From Monosporascus cannonballus (Eukaryota; Ascomycota; Sordariomycetes; Xylariales): 64,000 nucleotides of DNA. The position numbers were made by a program, and so were the translations under genes. Below the pieces are notes generated by a model that saw only the letters and a list, made by a program, of their open reading frames with translations, ran no database searches and was not told the DNA's origin. The DNA lies in NCBI GenBank assembly GCA_004154925.1, contig QJNS01000022.1, positions 62,001 through 126,000 of the forward strand, written 5' to 3'. Below, piece after piece: positions 14,400-27,156 of the stretch. Numbering within the stretch: position 1 is the first letter of the stretch; each line of letters starts with the position of its first letter.

Positions 14400-17300
14400 T
14401 AAAGTTTAAAGAATAAACTCGGAAAAAAAAGCAGCTAAAGAAAAAGTTAAAAAAAATATGGGGCCGAAAACCAAAAAAAAAACTTATTACGAAAGAGAAA
14501 TTAAATGCCCTAATAACAAAAGTCCGAACCCTAAAAAAAAAGAATATTCGGTTTACAAAAGGAAAAAAGCTAGTTTTTCTTTAATTTGGCTCCTTTAAAG
14601 GGCGAAGCTAAGGGGCCGGTTATTAACCTTTTTTGCTGGACCTAAGGCGAACGTAAAAAAAAGCCTTAACCCTATTATTATTCGGCGTAATTTGGATACG
14701 GAAAAAAATTATTTTACTTTTTAATTATTATGGAATATTAAACGTTAAAAATTATAAGCTGATTTCTCCTAAATTTTACGACGGATTAAAAGACCTTAAT
14801 AGATTTTTGGTTTAAGTAAGGTTTTATTTTAAATTTTATAAGAATTTTTTGCCGGAAAAATATTAAAAAATAATAGTTATTTTTTAATTATTAATTAAAC
14901 GAATTCGTTAATAATTCGAACTTATTTTGACGGATTATTTTAAAAAAAATACTTAAAGAAACTTTTGAACTTTATTAATTATATTTTTAGCGATAACGAA
15001 AATTTTAAAAGAAATACGTATTTTATTCGGTAATCTTAATAAAAAATAAAATATTATTAACTAATTTTATTTTTTTTTATTAAGTTAAATTAATATTTAA
15101 ATATATAATAAAATTTAATTATTTGGCCGTTATTTCGAATTTATCAAAAAAGGCGTTATTTTATTTTTATTATAATAATTTAAAGTTTTAAATTAAAAAC
15201 AAATTATATATAAAATTTAAAATTAAATTTTTTATAAAATATATAAATAAGGTTATTATTGCCGATTAATAAATTTTTAATTGGTATTTCGAAAAAAAAG
15301 GACCGATAAACGAAATAACGATAAAAACTTTAATAGCCGAACCAAAAAAAACAAAGGTAAACCTTAAAAAAAAAATAAGTTCCCTTTCGAAAAAGCCTAA
15401 GAAAAACAAATTTAAAATAAAATGTTTTAATTATAATAAAAAAGGGTATTTTAAAAACGAATATTGCTCCCCTGCTAAAAGGAATTCCAAAAAAAGAAAG
15501 ATTCCTTAACCCCAGAAAAAAATTAAAACGGTTAAATAAAAAACCGATAATAAGGTAAAAAAAGAAAAAGAATTAATTTAATTTCCTTTTAACCAAAGTT
15601 TATTATTATTATAATTACTTAAATTTAAAATAATAACCCAAAGTATAAAAATTATTTTATTTGCCAGAATTTTAAAATTAAAACCTGTAAATACTATTTC
15701 GGATAAATAATTTTCAAAATAATTATAAAATTAAAATATTAATGCCATTTTAATTCTTAGAAATATAAGATGCATATAAAGGACGGTTAATTTTAATTAA
15801 ATATTAGCAATTACGGATAATTATTTTCAAAATTTTATAAAATTTTAAAATATATTATTTATAAAATAATATTATTAGTAAACCTTTACGACTTATTATA
15901 TTTTATTACTTATTATTAGGACGATTATTTTATTTATTTTAAAGCCAAAAAAAATAATAATTTTTGGCCCGGATAAAATAATAAGATTTTTACCGAATTA
16001 AACGATAAATACCGATATATTAAAATTTTCCGATAATCAAAATATTTTAAATCTTATTATTTATACTTTAAATTAAAACGGAATTAAAAGGTTATATCGT
16101 AAAAATACTTATATTATTTCCCGATACTTTATATTTAATACGAACTTTTAAATATAAGAATATCTTTTTCGAAAATTTATTTTTTTAATTTTATAATTCG
16201 GGAAATACAAAATAAAAAAGTAAATTAAGAAAAGAAATCAAATTTTAAAACCCAAGTATAAATACGGCAAAAAAATATAGTTCCGGTATAAAAATAATTA
16301 ATATACCAAATATATTATTAAAAAAGTTCGCGAATAAAGGTTTATTTAAGTTGGAAATTATTAAAAATTAAAAAATTACAAAGGTTTTCGAAAATAAAAT
16401 ATCGAAAAACCTTAATTGACAAAACCTTGTATAAGGTAATAAAAAAAATACGTAACTAAATTAAGATTTTTTTCCGATATAAAAGTAAAATATTTAAAGT
16501 TATAATTAATTCCGGAACAAAAAGTAATTTTATTTCTCCCGTAATAATAAAAAAATAATAAATTTTTTACAAATATAAATTAAAGTCCTATAAGTTATAT
16601 ATAATAAACGGCAGCTTATTTACTTACGAAAATGGACGAATTTTTCGAAAAACAAAAAAATTTCTAATATAAATTTAAAAATATTAAAAATGCGTTTTAT
16701 TGGATATCGTTAATATTTCCGGATATAATATTATCTTAAAAATGCTTTAATTTTATTTCAGTAATTTACGGATTAATTGGAAAAAACGAATATTTTTTTA
16801 AAACGAGATATTAAATAAAAATAATTGAAAAATTTATTATATTATTAAGGAAATACGGGTTCTTAATTAGCTTTTTACGGTACCTCCGGAATATCAAAAA
16901 TTTAAAAAATTATTTAAGGACAAAAAAAATTACGAATTACTGTTATACGGTTAATAAAATTACCGGATACCTATTAAAAAAAGGTATTATCCTAAATTTT
17001 ACAAAATTTACTATATAAATCCAAAAAATAAAAAGTTTTATAAAAAAGCATATAATTAAATCTAAAAAAAATATATTTAATTTTTTAATTCTTTTGTTAA
17101 ATATTTAATTTTTATAGTACCAAAAATTAAAAATAATAAATAAAGGATTAATAAAAACGTAAACCTTATTTATTAAAAAATAATTAATTATAAATAATTA
17201 AATAATATTACGATTAAAAATGGATATTTTTTAATTTTTATAAATACCTTAAAAAATACTAATAAAGTTAAATAATTTATAACGCTTAATTTTTGCGATA

Positions 17301-19840
17301 ATTATTACCGTAATAGAATAACTAAAAAAGAAAAATAAAAAACGGTATTTAAAATACTATATAAACTTTATAAATATAAAATAATATTTATGGGATTTAT
17401 TAACGTTTCCGCCAGTTTCCAAAATTTAATAATAATTATCCTCCGATAATTTTTAGACAAATTCGTATTTATTTATTTCGACGATATTTTTATTTACTCC
17501 GAAACCCTAAAAAAACATAAAAAATACGTCGTTTAAATATTTAAAACTTTAAATAAAATTAATATTCAAATTAACCTTATTAAAAGTATATGGTATATCC
17601 AAAAATTAAATTTTTTAGGATTTATTCTTATATTAGAACAAATTTAAATTTAACGTTTTAAGTTAAAAGCAATTAAAAATTAATTTATCCTTAATAAGGC
17701 GACCGTTATAAATAATTAATAAATTTTAAAATTTACGGGTTACGTATACGGCCTAATTAAGGGATATAAAAATATAATTAAGCTTTTAACGAAATTTACC
17801 ATTAAGGAATACGTTAAAAAAAATTCGAATTTCCAGAAAAAACAAAAAATATATTCCGGAAATTAAAAAAAATAATTACCAGCAGATTTATTATAAAAAT
17901 ACCAAATCCAGATAAAACGAAATAACTAAAAATAAATATTTTAAAGCATGCCTTAGGCGTAATTTTGGAATAACAAAAAAATAACAATAAATAATATTTA
18001 ATAATATATTATTTTAGAATATTCCGAAATGCAAAATTTAAATACCAAATTTACGATAAAAAATTATTAATAATTATTAATGTTTTTAAAAAATAAAAAC
18101 TTTTTTTTAACGGAATAAAAAAACCCTTTAATATTTACTTTGATTATAAAAATTTTACGTAATTTATAAAAGCCTAAAAATTAAATAAACGATATAAAAA
18201 ATAATAAATTTTTTTATCTAGATTTAACTTTAAAATATATTATATTAAAAAAAAAGAAAATATTTAAATAAATATTTTTAATTATAAAGGAAATTACGAT
18301 CCCAAAATTCCCAAAAAAAATATATAAATATTATAATATAATAAAGATAAAATTATATATTTATATAAAATAATAAAAAAATTAACCACCGAACTTTTAA
18401 TACGGTTCCGGAATTTTTACGATGCAAAAAAATAAAAAGAAATCTAGCAGCTAAAAAAATAACTTAAAAATTAATTATTATATCATAATAAAATTTATAT
18501 TCCTAAAGATTAACAAAAACAATTCTTAAAGGAATTTTATAAGGACTTATTACATAAATATTAAAGAATTTTTAAAACCACCCGATAGCTATAAGAAAAA
18601 TATAATTTTTTTAAATTACGCCGTATAGTTAAAATAATTATTAAAAATTATAACGTTTGTAATAAAATTAAAGTAATACGTTATAAACTTTACGGGTTAT
18701 TATAATTTACTAATATTTTTAATAAAATATAAAATATTATACTTTAGGATTTTATTATTAATTTACCTTTATTTAAAAACCTAATTATTAGAATCGAATA
18801 CGACGGAATATAAATAATTATTAATAAATTTATTAAATATAGGTATTTTTTATTTTTTAAAAGAAATATAACGGCAAAATAATTAATTTATGCCTTTATT
18901 AAATAATACCTTAATAAATATGGGATATTTAAAAAAATCGTTTTAAATTAAAATATATTATTTATTTCAAAATTCGGCACCAGTTTTTTTAAATAAATTA
19001 ATATTAAATTCAAATTTTTAATAACGTATTATTTTTAAACGGATAACCAAACCGAAAATTTAAATTAAAATTTAAAACAATATTTACGAAATTACGTTAA
19101 TTATTAATAAAATAATTAAATAAATTTTTTTATTATTAACATAAATCGCTTATAATATATTAATTAATAAAAATATAAACGTATTTTTGATATAATTATA
19201 TACGGATATAATATAAAAATAAAACGATTTAAATAATTGCTTAATAAAGTATTAAAAATTATTACAATTACCTTAAAAACAAAAATATTAATTATAAAAA
19301 TTAAAACGATTTAGGCCCGTTTTCAAAATAAATTGCGATTTTTTTAACGATAAATAACTTAATATTATAATAAAAAAAATTAAAGGATTAATTTTAGCAA
19401 AAGGAAATAAGGTTTACTTATTACGTTAAAAATAAAACGTAATTTCGAATATTTTATAAATTAAAATAAAAAAAACTTAATAATAAGCTTAATTTTAAAA
19501 AATTTAAATTATTTAAAATTAATAAAATTATTTCCAAAACTAATTACAAATTGTTATTACCCAAAAACATAAAAATATACCTTATTTTTATATTTTTTTA
19601 TTTAAATTAATACTTAAAAACGTTTTGTTAAAAATAAACTTAAAATTCGAAAAAGATTTTGACAAATACGAAATTAAATAAATATTAAATTTTAAAATGG
19701 TTAAAAATATAATCCAGTATTTAATTAAATAAAAAAGATATTTATATAAAGAAAATATATAGGAATTATTTAATTATTTAACGAATATGATGGACCTAAT
19801 TAAGACGTTTTACCGCCAAAATCCTGACCAACCGTTTTTA
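14400..19840 (+). pseudogene. gag-pol remnant of the nested Gypsy element
   Basis: Landmarks in order along the plus strand. A CCHC zinc knuckle remnant (15420-15467) reads CFNYNKKGYFKNEYC, with the second Cys and the His changed to Tyr. The reverse-transcriptase core FIYFDDIFIYS (about 17468-17500) has YFDD at 17474-17485 in place of the usual YLDD/YVDD. Downstream LNFLGFIL and GYVYGLIKGYKNIIKLLTKF match the end of the RT/RNase H region. Integrase traces follow, including GIFKKIVLN and FISKFGTSF. A chromodomain-like segment at 19655-19835 ends DLIKTFYRQNPDQP. These features define a chromovirus. The frame is broken dozens of times. Confidence 0.85.
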
Positions 19841-20486
19841 ATACGGTTAAAGTTACAGGCAATAACGGTCCTTTACTTAAATTAACTTTTACGGCGTTTT
19901 AATCGAAAAAAATAAATACTTTCATTAACGCATTTAACTTTAAAACAAATTATGTTTATTTTTTTTCTTTACGATCTTTTTTTGCATTTAGTTTTTTTTG
20001 TTTTTTTAATTTATCTATATTTTTAAATCCTTTTTAAATAAACGATACCTTTTTAAAATATAACTATTTAAATTAACGATTTAACCGAATAATACGATTG
20101 GATAATTTTTGGAATTATTAAATAATTAAACGTTTTTTTCGGTTTATTCGGAATTTTTCGACCCGAATATTTTTAAGTAATAAAAGCGAAATATAATTCT
20201 TATTATAAAATAAATATTGGCCGCTAAATAATTTTAATAATTTTTTCGACTTTTTAACATTTTACAAAAAAGCTTTTTTTCGAAATAACGCGTATACGGC
20301 ATAATTTCGAAATTAAATTAAGAAATTAATTTAATTAATTCGTAACGATTTTTAATACAAGATTTAATACGTTTTCGAGGTTTATCCGATATGGTTAAAT
20401 ATAGTGTTATAACGTAAAAAAGGAAAAAAGTTAAGGATTTACTTTTTTTATCTTTAAAGATAAAAATCCTAAAAGGGAAGGAATAA

Positions 20487-20917
20487 TATTATATTTAAAA
20501 AGGATTCTATTAGGCCTAAAGGAGGCCCAGGAAATTGGAAATATTCGGGATCTTTACCTTCTATCGGATAAACCTCGGGTTTCTGTTAATTTCTAAAAAC
20601 ACCAGGAAATTCGTAAACGATAGATACTATGGTTTTTCGAAATCCCCAGAAACCATAAAAAACATAAAGGATAAGAAGGATATATAAGGTTTGGGTTTCT
20701 TATGTAAATGATTACTTATTTAATTTTTCGTTTTTTAGTTATCAATTTAAGCTTTTAACCAAAAGTAATTATACCGTTCTTTAATTAAGAAAGGAATACC
20801 TTAAAATCTTTTTAACAAATATACTAAATTATTTTTTGCCTTATTGTTACCTGCATATTAAGACCTTTTTCGGATACTGCTTATACCTCCAGGTGGATAT
20901 ATGATAGGTTCGTTACA
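20487..20917 (+). repeat. Right LTR of the nested Gypsy element
   Basis: It aligns end to end with 13680-14106. Its first part is RIP-shifted (TATTATATTTAAAAAGG for TGTTACATTCAGAAGG), while its last 200 bp keep more G and C than the left copy. It ends ATAGGTTCGTTACA, followed by the target duplication GATAT. Confidence 0.88.
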
Positions 20918-23900
20918 GATATCCAGAACCCGAAATAATTATTTTGTTATAATTTTATATGAAAATAATACGTTTAAGAAATCCTATAATAATTTAATAT
21001 TAAATATATGCCAAATCGAAAATTAAAAAGTTAATACGCCGTAAATTAAAAAAAGAAATATCTCGATTAAAACAAAAAATCGTTATCGGTTTCATAAGTT
21101 TTAAAGAAAACTTTAAAAAATATAAATACGTTATATTTATTATTAACAAATATTTCAGTTTTATTTAGAATATGTATTTTGAAAACCGAAAGCAAATTAT
21201 ATTAATTATAATATTTCGATATTTTTTAAAAATCTTAAAAAATTAAAATAACGTTTTTTTATAAGTAATCGAATATAATAACGAAATCTTAAAAAATTAG
21301 CAATTTCGAAATATATTTTAATCGTTTTCTTTTAATATTAAATTTAACTTTTTAATATTATATACCTAGGTTTAAAACGGAAATACAAAACGTTTAAAGG
21401 ATATAATTAAGAAAAAAGCGATTACTATACGAAATAGCGTTAAGTTATTTTTATTTTAATCGTATATATTTTTAAAACGGTAATATATTTATATAACCGT
21501 ACTTTTAAATACGTACTTTTTTAATAAAACTTATATAAAATTTATTATATTTATTTAACGTATAAAAACAGCGTTATAATACTTAATTAAAAGCTTTAAT
21601 AAACTTATATACGAATATAGGGCTATATAGCTTACGATATAATAATTATCGCCATAAAATAATTGTTTTAAAGTTAAATTTTAAAATAGAAATTTATTAC
21701 TTTATTAATTACCGATTTACAAATATTCACGAAATTTAAAACTTATTAATTAATAAATTTATTGTTATTTGAAATATATAATTTAATAAAAAGGCCATTT
21801 TTAGGAAATATTTAAAACTTAAAAAACAATCTTTTGCATATTACAAAAAGAATTACAAAATTATTTTAATAAATAAAAATAGCTAATTAAAACGATAATT
21901 ATTTAATATATATATAAGAAAAAATAAGAAACTAAATAAAATAATTTAATTAGCGGCTAAATAAGAAAAATAACTTTAAAAATATTAACGTAAAATACGT
22001 ACAAAATAAGAAAAAATAAGTTTATTTGTAAAAAACTAATTATCTTTATACGATTGTTATATTCGAATTCTTTTTGTTCTTTGGACCATTATTATTATTA
22101 ACGTTTGCCTTAATAACTATTATAATTCTTATGCCGACGGAAAAAATAAAAATAATGTTTAATTTTTTTTATATTATTTAACCCAGAATAAAGGTAAACA
22201 ATAAAGCTACTTTACGGGTTGTAAACGTAATTTCCTCATATATTCCGTATTAAAAAACATTATCCGAAAGGAATTTAAAATACAAAAAGTAATATTTAAT
22301 ATAAGATATTAAACTTTTTTTATAAATACGTATAATAATCGGCCGGCAAATTGCAAAAATTTAAAAAAGTTAATAACCCGATATATATTTTATTTTATTT
22401 TAAACAAATAATAATATCTTAATATATAAAAAACTATTCAAGTTATAAAACTAAACATATAATCGTAATTTATTATTACCGTTAAAACGTTATAAAATAT
22501 TAAATATATATCCATTAAAGGAAATATTTTATAAAACCAAAAAAGCTTATATATAAAGTTATAAAAATATATGATATTAAAAAGCCATTAATTAGTTTTG
22601 TATTAAAAGAAAATAAGTTTTATAGTATGTATAAATATATATTTATAAATTTAACAAATATAATTAATTTTAAAAAAGAAGGCCAGTTTTATCGTATAAA
22701 TTAATTAATAATATAAAACGGTGTATAACGACATATACGTAATTATTTTCGTTAAAAAACTATTTTAAATTTTAATTCTTATTACGGTTAATTTTAATTT
22801 GAAACTTAAGTAATATAACGCTATAAACGTTTTTATAAATATTAACTTATTTTACGAAATATATATAAACATGCCTTTAAAATACCTATAACGTAAGAAG
22901 ATTTTCCTAATTAAGAAAATATTATATAAATTAAGGGAATTATTTTTGTTGTAATAAAAAGATTTTATTAAAACGTTTAGAAAATTAGGAATCAACCCCG
23001 TTTCTTATAAATCTTATTCTTTTATTTATTAAAAAATATTTATTTTTTATAAATAATATTATTATAATATATTACGAAAAAAATAAAACTTTATTAATTA
23101 ATTAATTTAATAAATATAACAATAATATATTTTAATATAAAATAAAACTTTACAATATTTTTAAATATCGAAATAATTAAAATAAATTTAAAAAAAATTT
23201 AGTAATTTTAAATTAATGTTATAAATAAATTATTTCTTAAAAATATATATAATTAATATTAAGTTAATACCGAATTTTGATTTAATTTATTTAAATTTTA
23301 TTAATAAATATTAAAAAATGGGTTCTATGTTTTTCGTAATAATTAATACGTAATTTAATATTTTTTGCAATATTCCGATTTGCTCAATTTAATTTTAATT
23401 TTAATAACCTATATTATAAAGGTACCGACCGAGTTATATTATATTTAATTGGAATTAAAACGTTAACGTTATAATTTGGATATAAAAATTTATTAAATAT
23501 TTAAAATAATATTTGTTTACGGGTAATACCATTAACCGAAAAACTATTTAAATTTATATTGTATAATTATTCGGAAAAATAATAAAATACTAAACGAATA
23601 AATAAAATATATTATTTATTTTTATAATAAAAATAAAATAAACATTTTTACGTAATTTGTAAAAAACATTTTATTTAGTTTTCGACTAATTAAAAAACTT
23701 AAAAATTAAAAATTATTTCAAATATAAAACTGTAAAATATATAATACGATAATTAATAAATTATATCATTTATTAATATCGATTTTATCTTATTAATACA
23801 TACATTATAATATATAAATATATATAATTATTAATTACGATAAATAGAAAAAAGGATTTAATCAAAATAAATTATACGTTAACGGGCGATATATTAATTA

Positions 23901-24133
23901 ACCGTTTTATAAAAGCCTTATTATGCGAACTTTTTAAATATTTTCAAAAATAATTAAAATTAATAAATATTACGGAAATTTTTCATTAATAAAAAAAGTT
24001 TTATGAAAAATTTTAAAACAAAATTTGGCTAATTAAAAAGATTTAATCGCCGGAGGAAAAATAAAATAAATAATTATGGCTTTAAAAGCTGTAATAATTA
24101 AGACTATAAATGCTTTAAGGTATTAAGGGGGTA

Positions 24134-24296
24134 TATTAGTTAGCAGGGGGTACTTTAACACTCCATTTACGGAAGATTCCCTTTGATCGGAACATATATG
24201 TTCCGGGACTAGATCACCTTAAAGTGTAGTACGCGTTCTAGAGCACCTGCAACTAGTCATGAATACATATACAACTGATGTCCCTTATAACTGACA
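24134..24296. repeat. Right LTR of the outer retroelement
   Basis: It aligns along its whole 163 bp with 11637-11799. The start is RIP-shifted (TATTAGTTAGCAGGGGGTAC) and the end CTGACA is intact. The 18-bp palindrome CGGAACATATATGTTCCG is perfectly kept at 24188-24205. Confidence 0.85.
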
Positions 24297-24367
24297 GGTT
24301 TACCCAGTATCTAATCAATGGAAAAAGCATCCGGACTCCGAAAACACCTGGGAACCCGCTAAGAATC

Positions 24368-24850
24368 TTATTTATTCCTAACGCTTATTAAAAAACTTCT
24401 ATTAATAAAAACGGGCGCATCCTAGTTAACAACCGACCAGTTAATAGCCAGGATGTTAGGCCAGTCGACCGCGACCTGCGTTAATATAATAGCCGTAACG
24501 GCGGCTTCCAACTGTTATTGCTCCTTTTTTAAGCGTTCGAATTTTTCCATGGCCTCCGTACCTTTAATACCTCGATATAGCATCTCGATATTACGATAAC
24601 GAAGCAGCCGCCTTTATTTTGGCAAACGGTTTAATTTATTAATAGCCGTTTGTAATGCTTTATAAACTTGCTTCTTTTTACGGTCCAAACGATCCTTTTT
24701 ATTTAAAAATTTTTAATACTTAACGTTTAAAAAGCCGAAAATATTATAAGAACAGCCGTAATAAATATAGCGCGTACACTTTAAAGAACCCCGAACAACC
24801 TTATATTTCGCATTTTCTTTTTCATAACGAAAATAAAAAGATATTTTAAA
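24368..24850 (-). pseudogene. Antisense reading frame in the Gypsy 3' region (copy 1)
   Basis: On the minus strand one frame reads through from about 24850 to TAA at 24368-24370 with only a few stops, all TAA or TAG. It begins with Cys-containing text (VVRGSLKCTRYIYYGCS). It continues as a Lys/Arg- and Glu-rich helical stretch (DRLDRKKKQVYKALQTA, RYRNIEMLYRGIKGTEAM, EKFERLKKEQ) and ends in a hydrophobic tail with VDWPNILAINWSVVN. Its 3' end overlaps the sense chromodomain frame. The stops fit CAA/CAG to TAA/TAG changes. A homologous frame lies at 61102-61428. From memory, similar basic, Glu-rich hypothetical proteins are common in Sordariomycete annotations. Function unknown. Confidence 0.55.
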
Positions 24851-25021
24851 ACTAAAATATTTAATACGTTTTGAAAAAAATAAAAATGTTAATACGTTTA
24901 TAAAAAAGAAACTTTTTAACGCAACCCGATATAACGAATATAAAAAAAAAGGTTACGTATCGAAACCGACAAATAAATAATTTGATCTTTAGGGACAAAG
25001 ATTCTGGAAAAGGGGAGATCG

Positions 25022-25443
25022 TATTATGACCTAACGGTTTTGGCTTTTTTGCGAACGGTCGAGCCTACGAAAAAGACAAAACCCAACCGTCGCCAAGATG
25101 TTACGTAATTAGTTTAAAGGTTTTAAGATGTCAAGCACCTTAAGCCCCTTAAGCCGGCAAAGGAGCTCAAAAGGCTTAACGAGCTTAAGGGTTTAAGCTG
25201 TTTAAATATTTTAAACCAAAACAAATATATATATACGTATTATTTTTATAGTTTAAATAACTTTAATTTGCAATATTTATTAATATTAATTATTTATAAT
25301 ATAATATTGTTACCTAATGCACCCTTGGTATTACGAGACGTAATACGTTATTATATTTATTGCTTAGTTTCCCACGATACTCCTGCTAATATAAACCCGT
25401 ACGACTAAGGTTTAATAGTTGGTTAAACCCCCTAGCCGTCACA
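25022..25443 (+). repeat. Gypsy LTR, type B (3' LTR of the fragment)
   Basis: It starts TATTATGACCTAACGGTTTT (RIP-altered TGTTATGACC) and ends CCCCTAGCCGTCACA. The last 180 bp, including CCCGTACGACTAAGGTTTAA, match the LTRs at 56099-56469 and 61748-62082. The first 230 bp differ from those but match the LTR at 62375. Confidence 0.8.
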
Positions 25444-25687
25444 AAGCGGTTACCTATCTCAAATAATTATATTATATACGTATTTCTTATTTTTATATAA
25501 AAATACTTTAAAAATAAGGTCGCCCTTGTATATTTTCCATCTTATTCGATGTTATGGCTGTACCATACCATCACGCCACCAGGGCAAAAGATCGGTGAAA
25601 TGATCGCAATTGTGGCAATTATTCTGGTGCTTACAGCTGCATATATACTGGAGCTCTTACGGGTGACCAGGCCGTAACATTCGAATA

Positions 25688-26430
25688 GTAACCTTTAGTT
25701 ATTCGACGTTACCGTATTTTTCGTATTTTAAAAAAATATCGTATCGTTTTGCGAAAAGTCGGCGGATTATTTATAATAATTCCCGAATATAAATGCCGTA
25801 TATTAAAAACGTATTACGAAGTTGCCGAAAACGTCTTTACCGATAAGAACATTAAAGTTAAATAACGTTATACCGGCTCATTTTTTTTAAACTCGAAATA
25901 ATATTAAAAGACCTCGAAATAATATCCTAGCTAACGTTTAAGCCGAAATACCCTCGGAACAAATAATTAACAGCTAAAACGAAATGGTATATATTTTTAT
26001 AAGGCCTTAAAATTGCGGAAAAACATACGAACGGCCATACGTAATTAGGCGGAGGCGTTTTGTAATATACGGAAGATAGTAATTAAAGCTGTTAAGGGGT
26101 TTAATAATTTTAATATCGAAAACGTTATTTTCTGCTATAATAATTAGTTCCAGTAAACGAAATTCGAGAAATATCAAGGTTATAAACGTCAAACTGTTAT
26201 TAAGTAACCGAATAAAGTTTTTGCGAATTTATCAGATATCAGGTCGGCTAAGGATAAAGCTATTAAGCGTTTAAAGCTTATAGAGGCTAACGATCAGGTC
26301 CTAATTAATAGTTATATTAAAAAGCAGCCTATTAAGAAATGGCAGCGTAAAGCTAAATAGCCTAAATTGCTTTATTTTATTAAGAAATACGTTATTACGT
26401 TATTAAAAAGCTTTGGAGTGTGTAGGTTAC
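25688..26430 (+). mobile_element. Possible remnant of a TA-flanked DNA transposon
   Basis: GTAACCT at 25688 and AGGTTAC ending at 26430 are inverted and flanked by TA on both sides. The outer match is only about ten bases, so the boundary is weak. Toward the right end the plus strand reads AKDKAIKRLKLIEANDQVL then QPIKKWQRKAK and a stop, a basic C-terminus like those of fungal Tc1/pogo transposases. The rest is RIP-damaged. It could equally be an unrelated repeat. Confidence 0.3.
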
Positions 26431-27156
26431 TATGATTTTGGGTATGTTTTCCCTATTCATTGTTAGGGTCATTCATTATGTGGGGTCCGAGGTTAGATAG
26501 CAAAAAGGCAATTCGTTCGGTTATATTCAACAGCCAGTCTCCGTCCTTCCTTGAATCCTTTCCGGCCTACGCTTCACTGGCCGCCTTTCGAACTGTATGC
26601 CCCGTGATTTCCTTTGACATCGTGGTTTGGGTGTCGACGGCTTCCTGGTTCTCTTGTCTCCGTCGAGCTTTGACGCTGAGTTTGCGCCGCCCCTGACTGG
26701 GCTGTTCCGGGCCGCTATTTTCCTCACCTTGGGAAGCGAGGACACTGTCACAAATGGCACCGTCGACATGGGCATGCAGGGTAACATCGAGGACCGCTTT
26801 TGCCACTGGTAACCATGCTCCGTCAACCGCTTCGAAAGCTTGTCCTCCTGGTAAAAGTCTGTGATCCATGTCTGGACTTTGCCTCACATGGGCAGAAGCC
26901 TTGTGAATTCCCCACGACCTTGCCCTTGCTTGTGACAGAGTCGCCCTCCTTCAAAGTCAACTCCACCTGCACGCCTGGGCCATTCCTCCCCCGTGGTCCG
27001 CTCATCTGCTCGAGTCGGCCCCCGCTGCCAGATGTGAAATGCTGCTTCAGCGGAAGGGGCGGGTACGACGGCCATCCCCGATCCGCAGGTTTGGCAAACA
27101 CCTTTTCCAAAGGACAGCAGCTTGTTGAGGGACCATCCTGGCTCGAAGGTGTCTAG
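26431..27156. other. Left edge of the gene island, probably scrambled pseudogene 5' part
   Basis: GC content jumps here. No intact gene is seen. Because a phosphotransferase remnant follows in the same frame as the open stretch 26800-27153, this part may be its decayed N-terminal half, but I recognise no motif in it. Confidence 0.4.

Larger units (their letters stand above)
13680..20917 (+). mobile_element. Complete Ty3/Gypsy chromovirus-type retrotransposon, RIP-inactivated
   Basis: LTRs of 427 bp (13680-14106) and 431 bp (20487-20917) flank an interior carrying remnants of gag, reverse transcriptase, RNase H, integrase and a chromodomain in Gypsy order. A perfect 5-bp duplication GATAT (13675-13679 and 20918-20922) shows a direct insertion into the outer retroelement. 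All coding parts are riddled with TAA/TAG stops from C-to-T and G-to-A changes, so it cannot be active. Confidence 0.92.
11637..24296. mobile_element. RIP-degraded LTR retroelement, interrupted by a nested Gypsy element
   Basis: Two 163-bp direct repeats bound it (11637-11799 and 24134-24296). Without the nested 7.24-kb Gypsy and its target duplication the element would be about 5.4 kb. The interior is AT-rich with stops everywhere. Short LTRs and length would fit Ty1/Copia, but I could not identify an RT or integrase motif with confidence, so the superfamily is open. There is no matching target duplication: AAAAG precedes the left LTR and GGTTT follows the right one. The right flank enters in the middle of another Gypsy element's chromodomain while the left flank does not. 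Confidence 0.75.
24297..25443 (+). mobile_element. 3' fragment of a Gypsy element: chromodomain end plus LTR
   Basis: The first bases read GGTTTACCCAGTATCTAATC, then a one-base deletion, then codons for WKKHPDSENTWEPAKNL: the second half of a chromodomain, barely touched by RIP. The same region occurs at about 61020-61105 in the element 56099-62082. An LTR closes the fragment (25022-25443). Everything upstream of mid-chromodomain is missing, because the outer retroelement's right LTR ends exactly at 24296. Confidence 0.8.
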
